A program made the translations under genes and the position numbers. The notes beneath the pieces were generated by a model. That model made no database searches. It had not been told where the DNA came from and worked only from the letters and a program-made list of their open reading frames with translations. From the NCBI GenBank assembly GCA_959604475.1, contig CAUHBX010000015.1:1-10403 (forward strand): DNA of 10,403 bases, given 5' to 3'. This stretch comes from an uncultured Eubacteriales bacterium (GTDB lineage: Bacteria; Bacillota; Clostridia; Lachnospirales; Anaerotignaceae). Of this stretch, positions 1-5,932 are shown in pieces (positions within the stretch are counted from its first letter, which is position 1; the number at the start of each line of letters is the position of its first letter).

Positions 1-16
1 AAAATATTTGGTAAGG

Positions 17-22
17 TATAAT
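17..22 (+). promoter_or_regulatory. Candidate -10 box of the ileS leader promoter
   Basis: TATAAT matches the sigma-A -10 consensus exactly and lies upstream of the T-box leader. A -35 element at normal spacing would fall just before the window, so the promoter cannot be confirmed. Transcription would start near 29. A small hairpin, GGAATA (34-39) with TATTCC (44-49) closed by a GTGA tetraloop, would then lie near the 5' end of the RNA, ahead of the T-box proper. Confidence 0.4.
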
Positions 23-267
23 ACCTAATTGTCGGAATAGTGATATTCCCTAATTTAAAAGATAAACGCTTTGATGCGGACAGTAGGTATGCTTTTAGGT
101 TTCAGCGAATACGGGATGGTGCAAGCCGTTTACTTAATGCGTATCGAAAATCACCGCGGAGCGGTCCGGTGAAATAACAGTAGCCAGGAACGTTTCCCTA
201 CGTTATAGGGGCATGTATAATTATTGTTATACGGTGTTTGAGGTGGACGTTGTAATAAACGTCAAAT

Positions 268-304
268 CAGGTGGTACCGCGGAGAGTAAGGCTCATTCGT
301 CCTG
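268..304 (+). promoter_or_regulatory. T-box antiterminator helix
   Basis: Helix A1 pairs CAGG (268-271) with CCTG (301-304). The seven-base bulge TGGTACC (272-278) carries the tRNA acceptor-end contact. Helix A2 pairs GCG (279-281) with CGT (298-300). This is the canonical antiterminator geometry. It is mutually exclusive with the terminator because both use bases 298-303. Confidence 0.9.
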
Positions 305-327
305 TTTTAGGATGTGAGCCTTTTTTT
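290..327 (+). terminator. Regulated intrinsic terminator of the ileS T-box
   Basis: GGCTCA (290-295) pairs with TGAGCC (315-320), and CGTCCT (298-303) pairs with AGGATG (309-314), with TT bulged at 296-297 and loop GTTTT. Seven T residues follow at 321-327. Charged tRNA-Ile leaves this hairpin free to form and stops transcription before ileS. Confidence 0.93.
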
Positions 328-347
328 ATTGTAACTGTAAGCCATGC

Positions 348-412
348 AGTCGTTAAGCTTTAAACAGACCGCAAGTGCTTGCACAATGCAGGCTGTTTAA
401 AGCTAAACGATT
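348..412 (+). repeat. Long imperfect inverted repeat in the 5' UTR between T-box terminator and ileS
   Basis: AGCTTTAAACAG (356-367) pairs perfectly with CTGTTTAAAGCT (393-404). After one A-A mismatch (355/405) the stem continues with CGTT (351-354) on AACG (406-409) and up to three more pairs, the middle one G-T. The loop contains the smaller palindromic stretch GCAAG/CTTGC (371-382), and a second small hairpin CGGC/GCCG follows at 416-427. No U-tract follows the stem, so it is not a typical terminator. The stretch 328-530 holds no gene I can support. Its 413-500 part looks more GC-rich than the flanks, and its role is unknown. Confidence 0.7.
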
Positions 413-543
413 ATACGGCGTCAGCCGATACCGAAACGAAGCGGGAGCGGAGCTGAGGCATAGCATGGCGGACTTTGCAGGAGAGAGTCGAAACGCACAG
501 CAAAAAACAATGCAAAACCACTATTATTTTGGAGGTAAACGAG

Positions 544-3500
544 ATGTTATACGAAAAAGTGTCCACTGACCTTAATTTCGTGGACAGGGAGCAGAAGGTT
601 TTGGATTTCTGGAAACAGAATGAAATTTTTAAAAAGAGTATTAAGCTGAGAGAAGGCAATCCAAGGTTTACATGGATTGAAGGCCCTCCCACAGCTAACG
701 GAAAACCCCATATCGGACATGTGGAGACAAGGTCTATCAAGGACCTTATTCTGCGCTACCGTGTTATGAAGGGATATGATGTCCTTCGTAAGGGCGGCTG
801 GGATACCCATGGACTCCCTGTTGAGCTTGAGGTTGAGAAGCAGCTTGGCATAAGCGGCAAGCCCCAGATTGAAAAGTACGGAGTTGAGCCTTTCATTAAA
901 AAATGTAAGGAAAGCGTTTGGAAATACAGTACGGAATGGGAAGAAATGAGCGACCGTGTAGCTTTTTGGGCCGACATGGAGGACCCGTACGTAACATACC
1001 ACGACACATATATTGAGTCCGAATGGTGGGCCCTTAAAAAGATTTGGGAAAAGGGGCTTCTTTATAAAGGCCATAAGGTAGTGCCTTACTGCCCCAGATG
1101 CGGAACAGCCCTTTCAAGCCACGAGGTTGCACAGGGCTATAAGGATGTCAAGGAGCTTTCCGTATACGCTAAGTTCCCCGTTGTAGGAAAAGACAACGAA
1201 TATATACTCGCATGGACAACTACACCCTGGACGCTTCCATCTAATGTTGCCCTTGTTGTAAACGCACATGAGGACTATGTTAAGGTAAGCTATAAGGGCG
1301 AAGTCCTTATATTTGCCAAGGCACTTGTTGAGACACTGCTTAAGGAGGATTATGAAATCCTTGAGACCTTTAAGGGCGCTGACCTCCAGGGTGTAAGGTA
1401 TAAATGCCTTTTTGATTTCCTTGATGACGACCCTACGGGCTTTTACGTTGTTACAGACGACTATGTAACGCTTACAGACGGTACTGGTGTAGTTCATACA
1501 GCGCCTGCCTTTGGTGAGGACGACTACAGGGTAGGAAGGATTTTCGGGCTTCCTTTCCGCCAGTATGTTGATACGCAGGGCAGCTTTACAAGCGAGGTTA
1601 AACCGTGGGCAGGCAAGTTTGTCAAAGACTGCGACAAGCCTATTATTGAATATTTGAAGGAACAGGGGCTTCTTTTTGCAGCCGTTCCATTTGAGCACAG
1701 CTATCCTTTCTGCTGGAGGTGTGACACGCCGCTCCTTTATTATGCTAGAAGCACATGGTTCATAGAAATGACTAAGGTGCGTGATAAGCTTGTTGCCAAT
1801 AATGAGACAATCGAGTGGTATCCTGACAATATCAAGCACGGACGTTTTGGAAAATTTATAGAAAACGTAATAGACTGGGGCTTAAGCCGCGAGCGTTACT
1901 GGGGAACTCCGCTTCCCGTATGGGAATGCGAGTGCGGATATTTCCATACAATCGGCAGCGTTGAGGAGCTTCGCAGCATGTCGGATGACTGCCCCGAGGA
2001 ACTGGAGCTTCATAAACCTTATATTGACGCGGTCCATATCAAATGCCCTAAATGCGGCAAACAGATGACGCGTGTGCCTGAGGTTATTGACTGCTGGTTC
2101 GACTCTGGCTCTGCACCCTTCGCCCAGTGGCACTATCCATTTGAGAATAAGGAAATATTTGAAAAACGCTTCCCGGCTGACTTTATTACAGAGGCTGTTG
2201 ACCAGACAAGAGGCTGGTTCTACTCAATGCTGGCGGTATCAACCCTTGTATTCGATACAACATCATATACCCACTGTATGTCTATGGGTCACGTCCTAGA
2301 CAAATACGGCATTAAAATGAGCAAGCATAAAGGCAATGTTGTTGACCCTTGGGATGTAATGAACAAACAGGGTGCGGACGCTATCCGCTGGTATTTCTAT
2401 GTGAACTCTGCCCCTTGGCTTCCATGCCGATTTGACGATGAGGCCGTTGACGAGTCGCAGAGAAAGTTCATGGGTACGTTCTGGAACACATATGCTTTCT
2501 ACGTGCTTTACGCAAATATAGATAATTTTAATCCCATGGATTATAAGCTGGAGTATGACAAGCTTCCTCCTATGGACAGGTGGATACTCTCAAAGCTCCA
2601 GACACTTGTAAAATATGTGGATGAATGCCTGTTCTCATATAAAATTACAGAGCCTGCAAGAGCGCTTCAAAGCTTTGTTGACGATATGAGCAACTGGTAT
2701 GTAAGAAGAAGCCGCGAGCGTTTCTGGGCAAGCGGAATGCCTCAGGATAAAATCAACGCTTACATGACGCTTTACACAGTCCTCTCTACCTTGTCTAAGA
2801 TTGCCGCTCCGTTTACGCCTTATATAGCGGAAGAAATCTATAGAAACATTGTTGTTAAGGTTGACGGTACAGTGCCAGAAAGCGTTCATCTGTGCGACTT
2901 CCCGGCCGCAAATGAGGAATGGATTGACAGGGAGCTTGAGGAAAATATGGACCTTGTTCTTGACATTGTTGTACTCGGACGTGCCGCAAGAAACGAAGCA
3001 AATATTAAAAACAGGCAGCCAATTGGACTTATGTATGTAAGGGCCGAAAGGACGCTTCCCGAAATGTACGCCGAAATCGTTCTTGACGAGCTCAATGTGA
3101 AGAAAATACAGTTCACAGACGATGTAGAGGGATTTGTAACCTATAAATTCAAACCTCAGCTTCGTACACTCGGACCTAAATTCGGCAAGCTTGTTCCAAA
3201 AATCGGAGCTGCGCTTGGAGAGGTGGACGGAACTGCGTTTATGAACGAGCTTAAAGCAAACGGAAAGGTTACCCTTATTATCGAGGGAACAGAGGTAGAG
3301 CTTGAGGAAGGCGACCTGCTAATTGAGACGGCGCAGAAGGAAGGCCATATTTCAGTAGAGGATAACGGGGTTACCGTTGTTATGGATACGAACCTTTCGG
3401 AAGAATTGATTGAGGAAGGCTTTGTGAGAGAAATTGTAAGCAAGGTTCAGACAATGCGTAAGGAAGCCGGCTTTGAGGTGCTTGACAGAATTGCCGTTTA

Positions 3501-3663
3501 CCATAAAGACAGCGACAAGGTTGCTGGGGTAATCGAACGCAATAAGGAAAGCATTATGGGCGATGTGCTTGCTCTGGAAATGACAGAGGGCGAGGGCGAA
3601 GGCTATACTAAGGAATGGAATATTAACGGTGAGAAGGTAACACTTACGGTTAAGAAAATGTAA
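544..3663 (+). CDS. ileS: Isoleucyl-tRNA synthetase, type 2
   Basis: This 1039-residue cytoplasmic class Ia synthetase joins isoleucine to tRNA-Ile and hydrolyses mischarged Val-tRNA-Ile. The ATP site shows the HIGH motif at residues 56-59 and KMSKH at 591-595. The CP1 editing domain shows WTTTPWTLPSN (224-234) and GTGVVHTAPAFGEDDY (313-328). Cysteine pairs likely to bind zinc are C183/C186, C390/C393 and C462/C464 with C501/C504. The anticodon-binding domain follows from roughly residue 690. The length near 1040, the GPPTANGKPHIGH signature and the lack of the C-terminal zinc finger of type-1 enzymes indicate the archaeal/eukaryotic-like type 2 form, which in known cases tolerates mupirocin. 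The start is ATG 544 because GGAGG lies at 531-535; an in-frame ATG at 475 has no such site. The T-box upstream controls expression. Confidence 0.97.
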   Translation: MLYEKVSTDLNFVDREQKVLDFWKQNEIFKKSIKLREGNPRFTWIEGPPTANGKPHIGHVETRSIKDLILRYRVMKGYDVLRKGGWDTHGLPVELEVEKQLGISGKPQIEKYGVEPFIKKCKESVWKYSTEWEEMSDRVAFWADMEDPYVTYHDTYIESEWWALKKIWEKGLLYKGHKVVPYCPRCGTALSSHEVAQGYKDVKELSVYAKFPVVGKDNEYILAWTTTPWTLPSNVALVVNAHEDYVKVSYKGEVLIFAKALVETLLKEDYEILETFKGADLQGVRYKCLFDFLDDDPTGFYVVTDDYVTLTDGTGVVHTAPAFGEDDYRVGRIFGLPFRQYVDTQGSFTSEVKPWAGKFVKDCDKPIIEYLKEQGLLFAAVPFEHSYPFCWRCDTPLLYYARSTWFIEMTKVRDKLVANNETIEWYPDNIKHGRFGKFIENVIDWGLSRERYWGTPLPVWECECGYFHTIGSVEELRSMSDDCPEELELHKPYIDAVHIKCPKCGKQMTRVPEVIDCWFDSGSAPFAQWHYPFENKEIFEKRFPADFITEAVDQTRGWFYSMLAVSTLVFDTTSYTHCMSMGHVLDKYGIKMSKHKGNVVDPWDVMNKQGADAIRWYFYVNSAPWLPCRFDDEAVDESQRKFMGTFWNTYAFYVLYANIDNFNPMDYKLEYDKLPPMDRWILSKLQTLVKYVDECLFSYKITEPARALQSFVDDMSNWYVRRSRERFWASGMPQDKINAYMTLYTVLSTLSKIAAPFTPYIAEEIYRNIVVKVDGTVPESVHLCDFPAANEEWIDRELEENMDLVLDIVVLGRAARNEANIKNRQPIGLMYVRAERTLPEMYAEIVLDELNVKKIQFTDDVEGFVTYKFKPQLRTLGPKFGKLVPKIGAALGEVDGTAFMNELKANGKVTLIIEGTEVELEEGDLLIETAQKEGHISVEDNGVTVVMDTNLSEELIEEGFVREIVSKVQTMRKEAGFEVLDRIAVYHKDSDKVAGVIERNKESIMGDVLALEMTEGEGEGYTKEWNINGEKVTLTVKKM

Positions 3664-3670
3664 AATAAAA

Positions 3671-3701
3671 GGGCCGGCGGAATTTCCGCAGGCCCTTTTT
3701 T
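3671..3701 (+). terminator. ileS terminator, probably bidirectional
   Basis: GGGCC (3671-3675) pairs with GGCCC (3691-3695), and GCGG (3677-3680) pairs with CCGC (3686-3689) around loop AATTT, with one G/A mismatch. Six T residues follow on the plus strand. On the minus strand the same stem is followed by UUUUAUUUUA, so it can also stop the convergent membrane-protein operon, whose stop codon is at 3704-3706. Confidence 0.93.
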
Positions 3702-3703
3702 GA

Positions 3704-4369
3704 TTAAGCTGTCTGTTTTTTATATAAGCGCAGACACATAAGCACAATCCAAACGTATGCCATTGTTTTTGGAATCATCAACATACCGACAGCCGGAGCA
3801 ATGCCGCTGAACAAAACAACGGGAAGATAGAACCCAAAGGAGAGAGCTACCGCAAGCGGCATAAAGCGAAGGACTTTATCATCAGCTTTTTTAGCCTCCT
3901 GTGCGAAAATTACGATAATGATGATGCCGATAACAACAAATGGAATGTTTCGTAAAATTCCGAACATAAGGGGCTGGCGGTATGCAAGCCAATCGTTCTG
4001 CGGAAGCAGGCAAAGGCCGATACGCAAAACAGTAAGTATCCACATCGACACTGTCAGCAGTTTCCTTCCTTTAATTTGGTAATATTCGCGCCATATATAA
4101 TAAAGAATCAAGTAAAATACAGTCATTGTAATTGAGGTAACAAGCTTTCCGACGCCAAGTGCAGCCGCATTAGCCTCCAAGCCGTTTGTCCACAACGCGT
4201 ATGAACGCGGGACAAGATGGAAGGAGTCGCCAGCGCCCAACAGCACGGACATTAAGCCCGCTTTTTTTACTGTCGGGTTTTTCCCCTTAAAAAGCATTGT
4301 CAGCCCTGCCAATATGGCAAAACAAAGATATACTATATCAAAAACAGTTTCGGCTATAGCCTGTGTCAT
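3704..4369 (-). CDS. Small multi-pass membrane protein, unknown function, under TetR control
   Basis: This 221-residue protein has six or seven hydrophobic segments, at roughly 7-26, 36-46 (short and weak), 72-92, 104-122, 139-156, 168-190 and 192-215, so it sits in the cytoplasmic membrane. It ends with a basic tail, RLYKKQTA. I do not recognise a named family. Polar features inside or beside the membrane part are GAGDSFHLVPR (45-55), ND at 125-126 and YRQPL (130-134), which look like possible functional residues rather than plain structural helices. A good ribosome site (AGGAGG, complement of 4376-4381) precedes the ATG by 6 nt. The gene starts 16 nt after the TetR gene stops, on the same strand, so the two are very likely one operon. 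It could be a small transporter or a stress-related membrane protein, but the sequence does not decide this. Confidence 0.85.
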   Translation of the reverse strand: MTQAIAETVFDIVYLCFAILAGLTMLFKGKNPTVKKAGLMSVLLGAGDSFHLVPRSYALWTNGLEANAAALGVGKLVTSITMTVFYLILYYIWREYYQIKGRKLLTVSMWILTVLRIGLCLLPQNDWLAYRQPLMFGILRNIPFVVIGIIIIVIFAQEAKKADDKVLRFMPLAVALSFGFYLPVVLFSGIAPAVGMLMIPKTMAYVWIVLMCLRLYKKQTA

Positions 4370-4385
4370 AATATTTCCTCCTTAT

Positions 4386-4934
4386 TTAATAAATTGTGCG
4401 TTTAATTATTTCGGTTAAAAAATCGATATTGCCTGCTTTAGCCCTAAGCAGCATTATCATATTCATTGTAGTAAAACGGATAAACTCTTCCTTTGTAAAG
4501 CTTTCATTCCAAACATCGCTTCGTATCTTCATGTCCCCGTTCATTATCTTAAGCAAATCATTTTCCAAATACGTCTGCATATCCGCCATGCGCTGTTGTC
4601 CCGCTGTTTCCACATTTGAAAGGCTGCCCATAAGTATTCCGGCCGAACAATCTATTTTTTCCCTTAAGGAGATAAATATCTCTTCCAGATTTCCTAAAAA
4701 AGTATCAGAACTTATTTCGCTTTTTATTTCTATAAGCGCTTGCCTCCAATATTCCTCAGTCAGTGCAAGAAGAATATCGTCCTTGCTGGAAAAATAATTA
4801 TATACAGTGCCCGTTGCAACTCCTGCCAGTTGTGCGATTGTGCGGATATTGACGGATTCAATGCCCTTAGAATCCGCTATATTTCTTGCGTGTGTAAGCA
4901 GGATATTGTACAGGGTATCATCTTTCTTTCTCAT
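4386..4934 (-). CDS. TetR-family transcriptional repressor
   Basis: This 182-residue protein has the TetR layout. Its N-terminal DNA-binding domain has the helix-turn-helix at about residues 30-52 (IRTIAQLAGVATGTVYNYFS) followed by the typical KDDIL. A variable alpha-helical ligand and dimer domain occupies the rest, from about residue 60, and the ligand cannot be read from the sequence. ATG 4934 is preceded on the minus strand by AGGAGG (complement of 4941-4946) at 6 nt. The gene is first in an operon with the membrane-protein gene. Its promoter is bracketed by two copies of an ATGAAC-GT-GTTCAT palindrome, a size and symmetry usual for TetR dimers, so autorepression is the natural inference. 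The ORF is complete with no sign of decay. Confidence 0.94.
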   Translation of the reverse strand: MRKKDDTLYNILLTHARNIADSKGIESVNIRTIAQLAGVATGTVYNYFSSKDDILLALTEEYWRQALIEIKSEISSDTFLGNLEEIFISLREKIDCSAGILMGSLSNVETAGQQRMADMQTYLENDLLKIMNGDMKIRSDVWNESFTKEEFIRFTTMNMIMLLRAKAGNIDFLTEIIKRTIY

Positions 4935-4957
4935 GGATAACCTCCTTTCATTAATAT

Positions 4958-4971
4958 ATGAACGTGTTCAT
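4958..4971. promoter_or_regulatory. TetR operator O1, overlapping the transcription start
   Basis: ATGAAC and GTTCAT are perfect inverted arms separated by GT. The site lies just downstream of the -10 box (4976-4981, minus strand) and covers the expected transcription start near 4969, between promoter and ribosome site of the TetR gene. Its 14-base core is identical to that of O2. Binding by the adjacent TetR protein is inferred. Confidence 0.82.
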
Positions 4972-4975
4972 TTAT

Positions 4976-5004
4976 AGTATAACTATCTTTACTTTGGCTG
5001 TCAA
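4976..5004 (-). promoter_or_regulatory. Sigma-A promoter of the TetR/membrane-protein operon
   Basis: On the minus strand the -35 box is TTGACA (complement of 4999-5004), a perfect consensus, and the -10 box is TATACT (complement of 4976-4981), with a 17-bp spacer. It is flanked on both sides by the same operator palindrome. A strong promoter that is normally held off fits a repressor-controlled response operon. Confidence 0.9.
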
Positions 5005-5006
5005 TC

Positions 5007-5030
5007 TATTTATGAACGTGTTCATAAATA
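5007..5030. promoter_or_regulatory. TetR operator O2, upstream of the -35 box
   Basis: TATTTATGAAC (5007-5017) and GTTCATAAATA (5020-5030) form a perfect 11-bp inverted repeat around GT. The core is the same as O1, and the outer arms are longer. The centre lies 54 bp from the centre of O1, close to five helical turns, so two dimers could bind the same face of the DNA and enclose the promoter. Its outer edge meets the U-tract of the GNAT terminator. Confidence 0.87.
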
Positions 5031-5057
5031 AAAAGGGCATAGCCAAAAGACTATGCC
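5030..5057 (-). terminator. Terminator of the GNAT acetyltransferase gene
   Basis: Read on the minus strand, GGCATAG (complement of 5051-5057) pairs with CTATGCC (complement of 5036-5042) around an 8-nt loop and is followed by UUUUU (complement of 5030-5034). It starts 12 bp after the acetyltransferase stop and keeps its transcription from running into the TetR operon. Confidence 0.88.
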
Positions 5058-5069
5058 AAACTGCAATTA

Positions 5070-5717
5070 TTATCTTTGACTCATCATAGAGACAAGCTCT
5101 TGAAATCTTTTCTGGGACGGCAGTCCTGAAATTTTTTCTTTATGGGGAAAGCCTTTGTCAAATTCCTCAGCCTCCGCCTCGTCAATCTCAAAAACCTTAT
5201 CCTCTATAAACCGTCCTGCACAGCCTGCCAGCGCGCCTTTTTTCAGCTCAAGCGCTAAAAGTGCGGCGGCAAACATATTGCCCGCTGTGCCTATACCGTA
5301 TTTTTCGGCGGGAACAAACCCGAAACTGCAGTAATAATCAGGGTCGCCCATTATCAGTACCCCGCCATAGCCCATTGCCTCCGCTTTTGAAAGGCTGTGT
5401 TTTATTAATGCGCTTCCTATTCCCTGACACTGATATTCAGGAAGCACGGCAACTGGTCCAAAACATAAGACCTGGACTTCTTTCCCGTTATCACAGAGGA
5501 TTTTCGCCTTGGTATACATGATGCTTCCTGCAATTTTGCCGTAGATTTCCGCGGCAAAATCCAGTTCCTTTATAAAGGAGCTGCTTGTACGCATTATATG
5601 CGCCAGATAGTGCTCAACGCAGCCCTCGCAATAGTGGTTAAAAAAGGCTTCCCGTATTACATGCTCAACAGCTTTGTAATCGTCAGGAGTTTCGTTTCTG
5701 ATTATTATATTATCCAT
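5070..5717 (-). CDS. GNAT-family N-acetyltransferase (YhbS-like)
   Basis: This 215-residue cytoplasmic protein probably transfers an acetyl group from acetyl-CoA to an amine, but the substrate cannot be told. The N-terminal half has the GNAT opening IIIRNETPDDYKAVEHVIREAF. The acetyl-CoA motif A follows strand beta-4 (VLCFGPVAVLPEY) as Q96-C-Q-G-I-G101. GDPDYYCSFGF (125-135) is the usual late GNAT signature of the YhbS-like group. The C-terminal 60 residues, acidic then basic, extend past the core and match the longer members of that group. I chose ATG 5717 because AAAGGA (complement of 5726-5731) lies 8 nt before it; an in-frame TTG at 5723 is only 2 nt from that site. It is monocistronic, with a candidate promoter and a clear terminator. 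The weak spot is substrate, not family. Confidence 0.92.
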   Translation of the reverse strand: MDNIIIRNETPDDYKAVEHVIREAFFNHYCEGCVEHYLAHIMRTSSSFIKELDFAAEIYGKIAGSIMYTKAKILCDNGKEVQVLCFGPVAVLPEYQCQGIGSALIKHSLSKAEAMGYGGVLIMGDPDYYCSFGFVPAEKYGIGTAGNMFAAALLALELKKGALAGCAGRFIEDKVFEIDEAEAEEFDKGFPHKEKISGLPSQKRFQELVSMMSQR

Positions 5718-5788
5718 TAACAATGTCCTTTCAAATTGCCGTAACTGATTTTATAATATTTTTTCATATTCAAAGTTTAATATTATTA

Positions 5789-5817
5789 ATTCTACTATAC
5801 ATATTTTGCCATATCAA
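5789..5817 (-). promoter_or_regulatory. Candidate promoter of the GNAT gene
   Basis: On the minus strand TTGATA (complement of 5812-5817) and TAGAAT (complement of 5789-5794) are each one base from consensus, with a 17-bp spacer. Transcription would start near 5782, giving a leader of about 65 nt that is very AT-rich. An inverted repeat, AACCC-AA-GGGTT (5819-5830), sits directly upstream of the -35 box and might be a regulator site. Confidence 0.5.
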
Positions 5818-5866
5818 TAACCCAAGGGTTTGTTAAGAAATTTTTAGAAAAAAATTTTCGCCAAAC

Positions 5867-5896
5867 TTCGCATTTTTATGCTTTTTATGGTATAGT
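5867..5896 (+). promoter_or_regulatory. Candidate extended -10 promoter of the first SLH gene
   Basis: TATAGT (5891-5896) is preceded by TG (5888-5889) in the extended -10 position. A weak -35, TTCGCA (5867-5872), lies 18 bp upstream. TTCGC also occurs exactly 10 bp earlier (5857-5861), and an A/T-tract region (5837-5858) resembling an UP element lies before it. The expected start is near 5903, about 30 nt before the ATG. Confidence 0.55.
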
Positions 5897-5932
5897 AAAT
5901 CTATATAGACTTATTTATTTGGAGGGGTGTTT

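Larger units (their letters stand above)
64..327 (+). ncRNA. Isoleucine T-box riboswitch (ileS leader, specifier AUC)
   Basis: This cis-acting leader binds uncharged tRNA-Ile and then lets RNA polymerase read into ileS. The Stem I base pairs CGCT (67-70) with AGCG (160-163), and GCGG (76-79) with CCGC (154-157). The specifier loop has AGTA (82-85) on its 5' side and GAAAATCA (146-153) on its 3' side, which places the specifier ATC at 150-152 followed by the usual purine A153. The helix above pairs GGTATGC (86-92) with GCGTATC (139-145). The distal loop GGTGCAAGCC (118-127) is the canonical T-loop-binding motif. The T-box core AGGTGGTACCGCGG is at 269-282, and TGGT (272-275) would pair with the tRNA ACCA end. 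Family and amino acid are both well supported by the structure. Confidence 0.95.

Noticed and set aside
348..412. Second terminator upstream of ileS
   Set aside because: The long stem is not followed by a T run, and a constitutive terminator here would silence ileS.
475..543. Upstream in-frame ATG that would lengthen IleRS by 23 residues
   Set aside because: No ribosome site of normal spacing precedes it, while ATG 544 has GGAGG at 531-535, and the added residues do not resemble an IleRS N-terminus.
375..569. A 64-codon ORF overlapping the ileS leader and start
   Set aside because: Its start lies inside the loop of the long inverted repeat, no ribosome site precedes it, and it runs out of frame into ileS.
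1114..1839. 241-codon minus-strand ORF inside ileS
   Set aside because: It is fully antisense to conserved IleRS motifs, and its translation shows no recognisable domain.
5927..5932. GTG start two codons upstream for the first SLH protein
   Set aside because: It overlaps or abuts the GGAGG site at 5921-5925; ATG 5933 has correct spacing.
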